Below the pieces are notes generated by a model. It searched no databases and was not told the DNA's origin. It saw only the letters and a program-made list of their open reading frames with translations. This document shows positions 1 through 8,467 of a DNA stretch of 64,000 bases, one piece after another (the stretch's first letter is position 1; every line of letters begins with the position of its first letter). The DNA lies in contig JADJGV010000012.1 of the NCBI GenBank assembly GCA_016707895.1, positions 280,525 through 344,524 on the forward strand, read 5' to 3'. The translations under genes were made by a program, and so were the position numbers. This DNA is from Myxococcales bacterium (GTDB lineage Bacteria > Myxococcota_A > Polyangia > Haliangiales > Haliangiaceae).

Positions 1-1182
1 GAGGAGCCGGGCAAGACCGGCCTGGCCCACCTGTTCGAGCACCTGATGTTCAGCCAGACCCAGAGCCTGGCGCCCGGCGAGTTCGACCGCGTCGTCGAGG
101 CCACCGGCGGCGAGTCCAACGCCGCGACCTGGGTCGACTGGACCCACTACCGGCTCAGCGTCCCGGCCCACGAGCTGCCGCTGGCGATCCGCCTGGAGAG
201 CGAGCGCATGCACGCGCTGGTGCTCGAGCCATCGACCGTCGAGCCCGAGCGCGACGTCGTCACCAACGAGCGGCGCGAACGCGTCGAGGACGACGTCGAC
301 GGCTGGCTCGACGAGCAGCTGATGGCCACCGCGTTCGACGTCCACCCCTACCGCTGGCCGACGATCGGCTGGATGGCCGACATCCGCGCGGTCGGCCTCG
401 ACGACATCCGCCGCTTCTACCGGACCTGGTACGCGCCCAACAACGCGACGCTGGTGGTGGTCGGCGCGATCGACGAGCACGATCTGCTCACCCGCATCGT
501 CGACGCGTACGGCGCGATGGCGCCCGCGGCGCTGCCGCCGCCGGTCGAGGTGATCGAGCCGCCGCAGCGCGCGCCGCGCTACAAGGCGGCGCCGCGGCCG
601 ATCGCTAGCGATCGGGTGCTCCTGGGCTGGCGCGCGGTCGGCCAGGCCCACCCCGACTGGGCGCCGCTCGAGCTGACGACGACGCTGCTGGCCGGCAGCC
701 CGTCGGCGCGCCTGCACCGCCGGCTGGTGATCGAGCGCGAGCTGGCGTCGACCGTCGACATCCAGCTCACACCGTTCCGCGATCCGTCGCTGTACCGGGT
801 GGCGATGACCTGCACCCGCGGCCACACCGCCGCCGAGGTGATCGCCGAGCTCGACGAGGTGATCGCGGCGCTGGTGGCCGACGGCGTCGGCGCCGCCGAG
901 GTGGCCAAGGCCAAGAACCTCACCGAGACCGACTTCTGGGCCCAGCTGATCGACGCCGACGGCAAGGCCGAGGCGCTGGGCCACCACGAGACCGCGCTGG
1001 GCGACTTCCGCTCGCTGGCCGAGCTGGGCGCGCGGCTGGCCGCGGTCACCCCCGACGACGTGGTCCGCGTGGTCCGCGCCTACCTGGTGCCCGAGGCCCG
1101 GACGGTCATCGTCGCCGAGCCCGACGGCGAGGACGACGGCGACGACGACGGCGACGGCGACGACGACGGCGGTGACGCGTGA
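1..1182 (+). CDS. M16 family zinc metallopeptidase, catalytic subunit (5' truncated by window)
   Basis: The reading frame is open from base 1, so the true start lies outside the window. The inverted zinc motif HxxEH is visible as HLFEH (bases about 28-42), in the usual context 'GKTGLAHLFEHLMF'. A downstream glutamate-rich stretch (EPERDVVTNER, about bases 241-273) holds the expected third zinc ligand of M16 peptidases. The second half matches the M16 C-terminal domain. The C-terminus is an acidic Asp/Gly tract (bases about 1120-1176) that is probably disordered. The next gene overlaps its stop codon and encodes a zinc-motif-less M16 partner, so the pair probably forms a heterodimer as in mitochondrial processing peptidase-like and PqqF/ZntM16-type pairs (inference). 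The substrate is unknown; a periplasmic or exported location cannot be judged because the N-terminus is missing. Confidence 0.9.
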   Translation, partial: EEPGKTGLAHLFEHLMFSQTQSLAPGEFDRVVEATGGESNAATWVDWTHYRLSVPAHELPLAIRLESERMHALVLEPSTVEPERDVVTNERRERVEDDVDGWLDEQLMATAFDVHPYRWPTIGWMADIRAVGLDDIRRFYRTWYAPNNATLVVVGAIDEHDLLTRIVDAYGAMAPAALPPPVEVIEPPQRAPRYKAAPRPIASDRVLLGWRAVGQAHPDWAPLELTTTLLAGSPSARLHRRLVIERELASTVDIQLTPFRDPSLYRVAMTCTRGHTAAEVIAELDEVIAALVADGVGAAEVAKAKNLTETDFWAQLIDADGKAEALGHHETALGDFRSLAELGARLAAVTPDDVVRVVRAYLVPEARTVIVAEPDGEDDGDDDGDGDDDGGDA

Positions 1183-2474
1183 GCGGCGAGCTCGGCGGCG
1201 CCCGGGTGATCGTCGAGCCGGCCAGCGACGCGCCGCTGGTGTGGATCGACGTCGCGATCCTCGGCGGCGCCGCCGCCGATCCGCTGGGCCGCGAGGGCCT
1301 GCACCGCCACGCGGCGCTGCTGGCGCGCCGCGGCGCCGGTGACCGCGATCGCTCGCGCTTCGACGAGGCGCTCGACGGCCTGGGCGCGGCGATCGAGGTC
1401 ACGGTCGGGCGCGACGCGGTGACGCTGTCGGCGCTGTGCCTGACCCGCAACCTGGCCCCGGTGGTGGCGCTCCTGGCCGACGTGCTGGCCGCGCCGCGCT
1501 TCGACGAGGACGAGCACGCGCGCCTGACCCGCGAGACGCCGCAGGTGCTCGACGAGGTCCGCGACGACGACGGCGCGCTGGCCACCCGCTGGTTCGATCG
1601 CGAGGTGTGCCCGGGGCACCCCTACGGCCGCACCGCGCTGGGCACCGAGGCGTCGCTGGCCGCGCTCGATCGCGGCAGCGCGGCGGCGCTGTGGCGCGCC
1701 GAGGTGGTCCCCGCGAACCTGCTGATCGGCATCGCCGGGGACGTCGACGCGGCCACCGCCGAGCGCGTCGCCGCCGAGCTGGTGGCGCGGCTGCCGCGCG
1801 AGGCCGCGCCGCCCGCGGTCGACCTGAGCGCGCCGCCGCCGCGCCACGAGCCGCGGCTGGTGGTGGTCGACAAGGCCGAGCGCACCCAGGCCCAGCTGCG
1901 CTTCGGCCACCTCGGCCCGCGGTTCGGCGACGATGACACCGCGGCGATGCTGGCGCTCGAGACCGGCTTCGGCGGCATGTTCTCGGCGCGGCTGATGCAA
2001 GAGATCCGGGTCAAGCGCGGCTGGAGCTACGGCGCCGGCTGCGCGCTGCGCCGATCGCGCGGCCGCCACTGGTTCGAGATGTGGATGGCCACCGCGATCG
2101 ACGTCGCCGGCGCCGCCGCCCGGCTGACCCACGACATGTACGCGGCGCTCGCCGACGGCGGGATCGCCGATGAGGAGCTCACGCTCACCCGCTCGTACCT
2201 GCTCGGCTCCCTGCCCTTCCACCTCGCGACCGCGCGCCAGCGCATGCAGCTGGCGATGCGCGACGCGCTGTTCGGGCTGCCGGTCGGCTACACCGCGGCG
2301 CTGCCGACGCGGGTCGCCCAGCTGTCGGTCGCCGACGTCCGCGCCGCCGCCCGCCGCCACCTCCACCCCGACCAGCTCGTCACCGTGGCCGTGACCACCG
2401 CGGCCACCGCCCGCGCCGACTTCGCCCGCGCCGCGATCGGCCCCGCCCGCGAGGTCGCCTTCGATGCGTATTGA
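1179..2474 (+). CDS. M16 family peptidase-like protein, non-catalytic subunit
   Basis: A 431-residue M16 fold protein. The GTG start at 1179 overlaps the TGA of the upstream peptidase (GTGA), so translation is probably coupled. At the position of the zinc motif the sequence reads GLHRHAALL, lacking the Glu and second His of HxxEH, so it should not bind catalytic zinc. The C-terminal half keeps the M16 'RLMQEIRVKRGWSYGAG' segment (about residues 268-284), the conserved Arg/Tyr region that contacts substrate in the partner domain. This pattern (one active, one inactive M16 chain) is known for bacterial and mitochondrial heterodimers. No signal peptide is visible. Confidence 0.88.
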   Translation: MSGELGGARVIVEPASDAPLVWIDVAILGGAAADPLGREGLHRHAALLARRGAGDRDRSRFDEALDGLGAAIEVTVGRDAVTLSALCLTRNLAPVVALLADVLAAPRFDEDEHARLTRETPQVLDEVRDDDGALATRWFDREVCPGHPYGRTALGTEASLAALDRGSAAALWRAEVVPANLLIGIAGDVDAATAERVAAELVARLPREAAPPAVDLSAPPPRHEPRLVVVDKAERTQAQLRFGHLGPRFGDDDTAAMLALETGFGGMFSARLMQEIRVKRGWSYGAGCALRRSRGRHWFEMWMATAIDVAGAAARLTHDMYAALADGGIADEELTLTRSYLLGSLPFHLATARQRMQLAMRDALFGLPVGYTAALPTRVAQLSVADVRAAARRHLHPDQLVTVAVTTAATARADFARAAIGPAREVAFDAY

Positions 2475-2569
2475 TTGAGAGGGGCTTTCGCAAAGCCCCT
2501 CCCCCACAAGACGTGGGGCCCCCACCCAAAACGCGAGACTCGCGGGCACGTGCCTTCGATGCGTATTGA
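2457..2569. repeat. 95-bp unit bounded by an 18-bp direct repeat with internal hairpins
   Basis: The 18 bases GCCTTCGATGCGTATTGA at 2457-2474, which end in the stop codon of the M16 gene, occur again at 2552-2569. Between them lie a perfect 10-bp hairpin (2479-2501), a second small hairpin (CCCCAC/GTGGGG) and a CGCGAG/CTCGCG palindrome. The arrangement looks like a small palindromic repeat unit inserted at, or duplicated from, the end of the gene. Confidence 0.6.
2479..2501 (+). terminator. Hairpin after the M16 operon (terminator-like, no T-tract)
   Basis: GAGGGGCTTT-CGC-AAAGCCCCTC forms a perfect 10-bp stem with a 3-base loop just 4 bases after the M16 stop. It is followed by C residues rather than T, so it is either a weak intrinsic terminator or an mRNA-stabilising structure. 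Confidence 0.5.
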
Positions 2570-2622
2570 CGCAGCCGACGCATGATCGCCGCACGGCGGG
2601 CGAGCTGCGATACCATCGGCGG

Positions 2623-4122
2623 ATGCTGCGTTCGCTCGGTCTGATCTGCACCGTGGTCGCGCTGGTCGCCGCCGGCGCCTGCAAGAAGAACGACAAGCCC
2701 AAGGCCAAGGCCGATCCGTGGGCCGCCGGCAGCGGCTCGGCCGCCGGCACCGCCGATCCTGCCGCAGGCGCGGGCGCGGGCTCCGCGGCCGCGGCGATCA
2801 AGCCCAAAGGCGCCGACACCGCGCCGCCGCCGCTGGCGTCGAACTTCGGCGCCGCCGCTGGCGACGAGCTGGCCAAGCTGGCCGCGGCGCCCGCCCCCGC
2901 CGACGGCGCGGCCGCGCCCGCCCCCGCCGACGGCGCCAAGGTCGATCCGGCGTCGATCACCAAGGCCGGCCTGCCGACGATGGCGGTGCGCGGCTTCGCC
3001 GGGGTCAAGCAGACCGGCTTCCGCGTGGCGTACGCGCCGTCGAAGGACGCGACGCACGAGCAGTTCCGCAAGGTCCTCGAAGACAACCGGGTGTTCGAGC
3101 TGGTGGCCGAGGGCCTCAACAAGACGGTCCGGCTGCCGCGCACCGTCGACATCCAGCTGGTCGACTGCGGCACGGTCAACGCGTTCTACGATCCCAACAA
3201 CGGCCGCATCATCGTCTGCTACGAGCTGCTCAGCTACTTCGTCGACGTGTTCAAGCCCACCGCGCAGAACGACGACCAGCTCGGCCAGGCGGTCATCGGC
3301 GCGACGATCTTCAGCTTCTATCACGAGAGCGGCCACGCCCTGATCCACCAGCTCGACCTGCCGACGGTCGGCCGCGAGGAGGACGCGGTCGATCAGCTGG
3401 CGACGCTGATCCTGATGGCGGCCGGCGACGACGGCGTCGGCATGGCGCTGTCGGGCGCCTACTGGTTCCAGCTCCAGCAGAAGGCCGGCAACGAGACGCC
3501 GTTCTGGGACGAGCACGCCTTCGAGGGCCAGCGCTTCTACAACATCCTGTGCATGATCTACGGCTCGGACCCGGGCAAGTACGCCGGCTTCGTCAGCTCG
3601 GGCAACCTGCCCGAGGCCCGGGCCCAGCGCTGCGGCGAGGAGTACAGCAAGACCCGCCGGGCGTGGGAGAAGCTGCTCGAGCCGCACCTGACCAACGACG
3701 CCGCCGAGGAGATCGACTACCAGGGCTCGGTGCCGGAGGCCGAGACCAACCCCGATCAGGCGCCGACGATGCCGACCGCCGACCAGCCGCCCGGCGATGA
3801 CCAGCCCGCCGACGACCCGCCCGGCGATGACCAGCCCGGCGACGACGATCCGACCGCGCCGGTGGCCGCGGCCGGCCACGCGATCACCTGCGAGAAGGTC
3901 GCCGAGAAGGCGGTCGAGCTGATCGCCACCGAGGCCGAGAAGCAGCTCGCCGACCTATCGCCCGACGAGCAGCAGGCCAAGATCGACGACATCAAGGCCA
4001 ACCTGCCGGCGTTCCTCGAGCAGTTCCTGGCCCAGTGCGCCAAGGAGGACTGGCCCGACAAGGATCGCCAGTGCGTCCTCGACGCCGCGACGCTCGACCA
4101 GGCCTCGCGCTGCGGCAATTGA
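2623..4122 (+). CDS. DUF4344-like HExxH metallopeptidase lipoprotein
   Basis: A 499-residue exported protein. The start at 2623 is chosen because it opens a lipoprotein signal peptide (MLRSLGLIC...VAAGAC, Cys about residue 20); the frame extends upstream without adding a sensible N-terminus. An Ala/Gly/Pro linker follows, then a globular domain with the zinc motif HESGH (bases about 3322-3336) and a downstream GREEDAVDQ segment that supplies the likely third ligand. This layout resembles the DUF4344 putative metallopeptidases, here with Ser in place of the usual Leu in the motif. An acidic Asp/Pro stretch (bases about 3790-3860) separates the peptidase domain from a C-terminal helical domain with paired Cys. 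The substrate is unknown. It follows the M16 pair at 148 bp and probably has its own promoter. Confidence 0.8.
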   Translation: MLRSLGLICTVVALVAAGACKKNDKPKAKADPWAAGSGSAAGTADPAAGAGAGSAAAAIKPKGADTAPPPLASNFGAAAGDELAKLAAAPAPADGAAAPAPADGAKVDPASITKAGLPTMAVRGFAGVKQTGFRVAYAPSKDATHEQFRKVLEDNRVFELVAEGLNKTVRLPRTVDIQLVDCGTVNAFYDPNNGRIIVCYELLSYFVDVFKPTAQNDDQLGQAVIGATIFSFYHESGHALIHQLDLPTVGREEDAVDQLATLILMAAGDDGVGMALSGAYWFQLQQKAGNETPFWDEHAFEGQRFYNILCMIYGSDPGKYAGFVSSGNLPEARAQRCGEEYSKTRRAWEKLLEPHLTNDAAEEIDYQGSVPEAETNPDQAPTMPTADQPPGDDQPADDPPGDDQPGDDDPTAPVAAAGHAITCEKVAEKAVELIATEAEKQLADLSPDEQQAKIDDIKANLPAFLEQFLAQCAKEDWPDKDRQCVLDAATLDQASRCGN

Positions 4123-4232
4123 GGTCCATGCGCCGCGTTGCCGAAGGCAACACCGCCCGGCCCCGGCCCGCGGCGCGTCGCGTAGTTGGACGCGTCGGCG
4201 GTCGGTATGAATCGTGCTCGACGCCGACGACG

Positions 4233-6416
4233 ATGCGCTGGCTCGGACTCGTGTTCGCGTTCGCAACCCTGGCCGCCCCGGCCCCGGCCCGGGCCCAGGT
4301 CGCGCCGCACCCCTCGTGGACCGTGCTGCCATGGACCAACGGCGTCGCGTCGGCCGCGTACGACGTCAACCGCCGCCGGCTGACCAGCTTCCGCGAGCAC
4401 GTCTACCAGCGACGCGACGCCGCCACCGCCACCCGCGAGCTCGCCTACGACGCGTACTTCGGCCTGCGGGCCGGCGGCCAGAACCTGTGGCTCACCGAGC
4501 GCGCGCCCGAGAGCGCCGGCTGGGACGATCGCGCCGGCATCGCGCGCGTCGTCCAGCGCCACGGCGACCTGCGCGCGACCCAGTACTTCTTCGCGCCGTT
4601 CGCGACCACCGCGCCGGTGGTGGTCGCGGTGATCGAGGTGACCAACGTCGGCGCCGCCCCGGCCGCCGACGCCGCGGTGTTCTGGCTGGCCAACCTGCGC
4701 GCCGGCACCGGCGACGGCACCGTCGGCGAGCGCATCACCTGGACCGGCGGCGCGTTCGAGGAGCGCGGCGCCCGCGGCCTGCTCTTGCACGCGCCGCTGC
4801 CGGCGCCGACCCACCACGCCGCGTCGCCCGACAACCCGTACCTGCTGGTCACCGCCGGCGGCCACCTGGTCGACACCGCCGATACCGGCGTGCGCGATGA
4901 CGCGGTCCCCGGCTTCGAGTGGGACGTCACCGGCCTGGCGCCCGGCGCGAGCCGCCGGTTCGCGGTCGTGCTCGGCTTCGACGCGACCGGCGATCGCGCC
5001 ACGCTCGACGCCGCGGTGGCCGCCGCCGGGACCACGCCCGACGAGCTGCTCAGCCGGGCCCGCGGCGACTGGGCCGGGTTCTTCGCCCGCACCCGCGCGC
5101 CGGCCGGGCTGAGCGCCGACGAGCAGCAGGTCTACGATCGGCAGCTCGCGGTGCTGCGGATGGCGCAGATCCGCGAGCCCGGCCGCGGCCGCGGCGCGAT
5201 CATGGCGTCGTTGCCGCCCGGCATGTGGAACATCGCCTGGGTCCGCGACCAGGCGTTCGCCACCGCCGCGCTGATCGAGGCCGGCCTCACCGACGAGGCC
5301 AAGGCCGGGCTCGAGTTCTGGATGGGCGCGCGGGTCGGCGACTACGTGTGCTGCGATCGCGACGGCGGGCCGTGGGTCGGCGCGCCCTACGCGCTCAGCG
5401 TCGTGCGCTACTTCGGCGACGGCAGCGAGGAGTCCGACAGCGACGGCCGGGGCCCCAACGTCGAGTTCGACGGCTTCGGCCTGGCGCTGGCCAACGTCGC
5501 CGACTACGTCGACGCCACCGGCGACGCCGCGTTCGTCACGACCCACGCCGACGCGCTGTTCACCCGCACCGCCGACGTGCTGGTCGGGCTGATCGAGCCG
5601 AGCGGCCCGGCCGCCGGGCTGATCCGCGCCGACTCGTCGATCTGGGAGAGCCACTGGTACGACGGCGGGCGCCAGCACTGGGCGTTCACCCAGGCCACCA
5701 GCGTGCTCGGCCTGCGCGCCGCCGCGCGGCTGGCCGATCGGATCGGCCGCGGCGCCGACGCCAGCCGCTACCGCGCGGCCGCCGACGCGCTGACCGCCGC
5801 CGCCACCGCCGCGCTGATCACGCCGGGCCGGCTGATCCGCGCCAGCCTCGAGCAGACCTCGGCCAACCTCGACGCCGCCGCGGTCGGGTTCCTGCGCTGG
5901 GGGCTGGTGCCGCCCGACGGCGACGTCGCGATCGGCACGCTCGAGGCGTGGCGCCAGGGCCTGGCCGTGCCCAGCGGCCACGGCATCCACCGCAACGACG
6001 ACGGCGGCGAGTACGACCGGCGCGAGTGGATCGCCGTCGACATGTGGCTGGCCGACGCGTGGCGCGCCGCGGGCCGCGCCGATCGCGCCGACGCGCTGGT
6101 GGCGTGGGTCACCGCCCAGGCCCGCCTCAACTACGATCTCATCCCCGAGAACTACCACCGCGACACCGGCGATTACCTCGGCGAGGTGCCGATGGCCGGC
6201 TTCGGCGCTGGCGCCTACGTCTCGGCGCTGTGGCGCCGGACCGCGACCCCGCCCGGCCCCGACGGCGGCCTGGCCAACGACGCCGGCCTCGACGCCGGCG
6301 CCGGCGGTGATGACGGCGGCGGCGGGTGCTGCGACGCTGGCGGCGCGCCCGCGCCCCTGCCCCTCGCGCTGGTCGTGCTCGCCGCGCTGGCGCGGCGGCG
6401 CCGCGTCACTCGGTAG
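4233..6416 (+). CDS. Exported GH15-like glycosidase with MYXO-CTERM-like anchor
   Basis: A 727-residue protein. The start at 4233 gives a clean Sec signal peptide (MRWLGLVFAFATLAAPAPARA); earlier starts overlap the previous gene. An N-terminal beta-rich domain is followed by an (alpha/alpha)6-type region with glucoamylase-like signatures: WVRDQAFATAAL (about bases 5238-5273), SSIWESHWYDGG (about 5635-5670, likely general acid Glu) and IPENYHRDTGDYLGE (about 6142-6186, candidate base Glu). These match glycoside hydrolase family 15 (glucoamylase/glucodextranase). The C-terminus has an acidic Gly/Asp linker, a Gly-rich double Cys, a hydrophobic span and RRRR, the layout of MYXO-CTERM sorting tails, so the enzyme is probably surface-anchored or shed. 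It ends 11 bp inside the convergent glutaredoxin gene. The sugar specificity is not determinable. Confidence 0.8.
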   Translation: MRWLGLVFAFATLAAPAPARAQVAPHPSWTVLPWTNGVASAAYDVNRRRLTSFREHVYQRRDAATATRELAYDAYFGLRAGGQNLWLTERAPESAGWDDRAGIARVVQRHGDLRATQYFFAPFATTAPVVVAVIEVTNVGAAPAADAAVFWLANLRAGTGDGTVGERITWTGGAFEERGARGLLLHAPLPAPTHHAASPDNPYLLVTAGGHLVDTADTGVRDDAVPGFEWDVTGLAPGASRRFAVVLGFDATGDRATLDAAVAAAGTTPDELLSRARGDWAGFFARTRAPAGLSADEQQVYDRQLAVLRMAQIREPGRGRGAIMASLPPGMWNIAWVRDQAFATAALIEAGLTDEAKAGLEFWMGARVGDYVCCDRDGGPWVGAPYALSVVRYFGDGSEESDSDGRGPNVEFDGFGLALANVADYVDATGDAAFVTTHADALFTRTADVLVGLIEPSGPAAGLIRADSSIWESHWYDGGRQHWAFTQATSVLGLRAAARLADRIGRGADASRYRAAADALTAAATAALITPGRLIRASLEQTSANLDAAAVGFLRWGLVPPDGDVAIGTLEAWRQGLAVPSGHGIHRNDDGGEYDRREWIAVDMWLADAWRAAGRADRADALVAWVTAQARLNYDLIPENYHRDTGDYLGEVPMAGFGAGAYVSALWRRTATPPGPDGGLANDAGLDAGAGGDDGGGGCCDAGGAPAPLPLALVVLAALARRRRVTR

Positions 6417-7056
6417 GCGTGGGGTCGGTCTCGGCCGGCGCCACCTCGTCGGTGTTGGGCCGGGCGACGATCTCGACACCGCGCTGGTGGGCGGGCAGCG
6501 CCGCGCGCTCGTCAGTGCTCAGCAGCGCCACCTCGAGCTGCCCCAGCCGCTCGACCTCGGCCAGCGCGTTGTAGCCGCCGATGAACTGGCCGCGCAGGTA
6601 GACGTACGGCACGGTCTGCTGCTTGGTCTCGGCGCTGAGCCGCAGGTGCAGCGCCTCGTGCTCGGGCTGCTCGAGATCGACGAAGTCGTAGTCGACCTTG
6701 TGCTTCTCGAGCACGGTCATCGCCCGACCGGTCCACGGGCAGCTGTTCTTGCCGTAGATCTGCGCCTTGATGCCGGGGTTGCCGAGCGCGTCGGACTTGA
6801 CCGGAGCCGGCGTGGTCGCCGCCACCTCGATCGCGTGAGCCACCGGCGCGGGCACCGGCTTGCCGCCGGCCACCGCCGCGCCGCCGAACCGCGCCTTCAG
6901 CTTGGCGATCCGCGGATCGCGCTGCCAGCGATCCTGCAGGTAGTCGCGCAGATCACCGCCCAGCTCGTCGGCGCGATCGAGGGCGGTCATCACCGAGGTC
7001 TTGACCTTGGCGGCCAGGTCCTTGGGCAGCTTCATCGACGAGAGCGGGGTCGGCAT
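6406..7056 (-). CDS. Glutaredoxin domain protein (CPWT active site)
   Basis: A 216-residue protein; ATG at 7056 (MPTPLSS) or 7035 (MKLPKDL) is possible. The N-terminal ~85 residues form a charged helical extension. The glutaredoxin fold follows: NSCPWTGRAM (bases about 6727-6756, monothiol-type CPWT), then TVPYVYLRGQFIGGYNAL, which carries the cis-Pro loop and a GG glutathione-binding turn (GGYN instead of the usual GGxD). A ~40-residue tail extends past the fold. The single active-site Cys suggests deglutathionylation or cluster handling rather than dithiol reduction (inference). It is the last gene of a run of minus-strand redox genes. Confidence 0.85.
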   Translation of the reverse strand: MPTPLSSMKLPKDLAAKVKTSVMTALDRADELGGDLRDYLQDRWQRDPRIAKLKARFGGAAVAGGKPVPAPVAHAIEVAATTPAPVKSDALGNPGIKAQIYGKNSCPWTGRAMTVLEKHKVDYDFVDLEQPEHEALHLRLSAETKQQTVPYVYLRGQFIGGYNALAEVERLGQLEVALLSTDERAALPAHQRGVEIVARPNTDEVAPAETDPTPTE

Positions 7057-7106
7057 CGACGCGCACCATAGTGGCGGCGGCGGCGACGGGCAAGCGCCAT
7101 CGCAGC

Positions 7107-7586
7107 TCAGCCGAAGACCTTCTTCTTCAGCTCGCCCGACGCCGCCAAGTTGACCAGCTCGACCCGGCCGCCGACGCAATCGCCGGCGATGAACACCACC
7201 GGCAGGCGGTAGCCGCCGCTGTCGCGGCGCACCGCGGCCAGCGCCGCGGGATCCTCCTCCAGGCTCATCGTCTTGTACGGGATGTGCTGGGTGTCGAGGA
7301 TCTCGGTCAGCCGCGGCACGTCGCGCTTCTGCTTGTCGAGGAAGTACACGATCACCGGCGCCGGCTCGCGGGCCGCGCTGGCCGGGGCCGCGGCGGGCCG
7401 GCCCGACGGCGCCGCCGCCGAGGTCGCGGTGTAGCCGTCGGCGAAGGCCTGGCGATCGGCCAGCTCCTCCGGCGAGGCCAGCGGCCGGCCCAGCCGCTCG
7501 TTCAGCGCGCGGGCCTTCTCGGCCACCGCGCCGTTGCCGGACAACGCCCGCCAGCCGGCGGCGCGCACACGATCGAGGACGCTCAT
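7107..7586 (-). CDS. Glutaredoxin-like protein lacking active-site cysteines
   Basis: A 159-residue protein. ATG at 7586 overlaps the TGA of the upstream hydrolase (ATGA). After a ~70-residue N-terminal segment with an Ala/Pro linker, a thioredoxin fold is visible: VIVYFLDKQKRDVPRL, where DKQK occupies the CxxC position, then a cis-Pro loop (RLPVVFIAGDCVGG) and VELVNLAASGEL. The absence of the catalytic Cys suggests a binding or scaffold role rather than a reductase. It shares its layout (charged N-terminal extension plus Grx domain) with the following gene, so the two may be diverged tandem duplicates. Confidence 0.72.
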   Translation of the reverse strand: MSVLDRVRAAGWRALSGNGAVAEKARALNERLGRPLASPEELADRQAFADGYTATSAAAPSGRPAAAPASAAREPAPVIVYFLDKQKRDVPRLTEILDTQHIPYKTMSLEEDPAALAAVRRDSGGYRLPVVFIAGDCVGGRVELVNLAASGELKKKVFG

Positions 7587-8467
7587 GGCGCGGTTGTAGC
7601 GCAGGTAGCGAGGAATGGCGCGACCGCCGCCAGCACCGCGGCCGGCGCCTCGAGCTGCGGGTAGTGGCCGACGCCGGGCAGCTCGACCACGTCGGCGCGC
7701 GGCACCAGCTCCCGGTAGCGGGCCGCCATGTGCCCGCCCGACACCGGATCGGCCAGCCCGTCGATCAGCCGCAGCGGCACCGGGCTGTCGATCAGCGCGC
7801 CGACCCAGCGGGCGCGGTGCCGGCGACGCTCGGCGAGGTAGCCGAGCAGCCCCGGCATCGCCCGGACGCCACCGTCGCGCGACGCCAGCTGCCACAGCAC
7901 GTCGAGCTCCGCGTCGCTGGGCGGGTGGTCGCCGGCGATCGCTCGCATCGAGCGCACGAAGGTGCGGTGGCTCGACAGCCGCGCCACCAGCGGCCCGAGC
8001 GGCGACGCCAGCAGCTGCTGGATCGGCCGCGCGCGGTGGGCCTCGGGGAACAGCCCGCCGTTGAGGAACGCCACGCCGGTCAGCCGCAGCGCGCCGCCCT
8101 CGCGCTGCCGCGCCAGCAGCTCCTGCGCGACGGTGTCGCCGTAGTCGTGGGCCAGCACCGCGGCCCGGGTGACGCCGGCCCACGCCGCCACCGCCTCGAC
8201 CAGATCGGCCTGGGCCATCACCGAGTAGCGCCCGCGCGGCTTGGCCGACAGGCCGAGCCCGAGCAGGTCGCACGCGACGACCCGGTAGTCGGCGGCCAGC
8301 GCATCCCACAGCGGCCACCAGTCCCACGACGCGGTCGGGAAGCCGTGGATCAGCACCAGCGGCGGCGCGCCGCGCGGGCCGTCGACCCGCGCGAAGATCG
8401 TGTGCTCGCGCCAGCGCACGTAGGTGCCAGCCGCGCGCCACGCGTCGACCGAGGGTGGCGTCGCCAT
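7583..8467 (-). CDS. Alpha/beta hydrolase (epoxide hydrolase/dehalogenase-like)
   Basis: A 294-residue alpha/beta-hydrolase. The oxyanion segment LIHGFPTASWDWWPLW (about residues 36-51) is followed by the nucleophile elbow region AVLAHDYGDTVAQ, where Asp (HDYG) replaces the serine of GxSxG, as in haloalkane dehalogenases and epoxide hydrolases. The catalytic His is in GVGHYPQLEAP near the C-terminus. The start ATG at 8467 shares one base with the GST stop (TGATG) and its stop overlaps the next start (ATGA), so the three genes are probably translated as a unit. An Asp nucleophile next to a GST fits detoxification of electrophiles (inference). Confidence 0.82.
   Translation of the reverse strand: MATPPSVDAWRAAGTYVRWREHTIFARVDGPRGAPPLVLIHGFPTASWDWWPLWDALAADYRVVACDLLGLGLSAKPRGRYSVMAQADLVEAVAAWAGVTRAAVLAHDYGDTVAQELLARQREGGALRLTGVAFLNGGLFPEAHRARPIQQLLASPLGPLVARLSSHRTFVRSMRAIAGDHPPSDAELDVLWQLASRDGGVRAMPGLLGYLAERRRHRARWVGALIDSPVPLRLIDGLADPVSGGHMAARYRELVPRADVVELPGVGHYPQLEAPAAVLAAVAPFLATCATTAP

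Noticed and set aside
4035..4232. In-frame extension upstream of the GH15-like start
   Set aside because: It overlaps the previous gene and hides the signal peptide that begins at 4233.
3756..6479. A 907-codon minus-strand frame over the DUF4344-like and GH15-like genes
   Set aside because: It overlaps two well-supported plus-strand genes and is Arg/Gly/Ala-rich without motifs.
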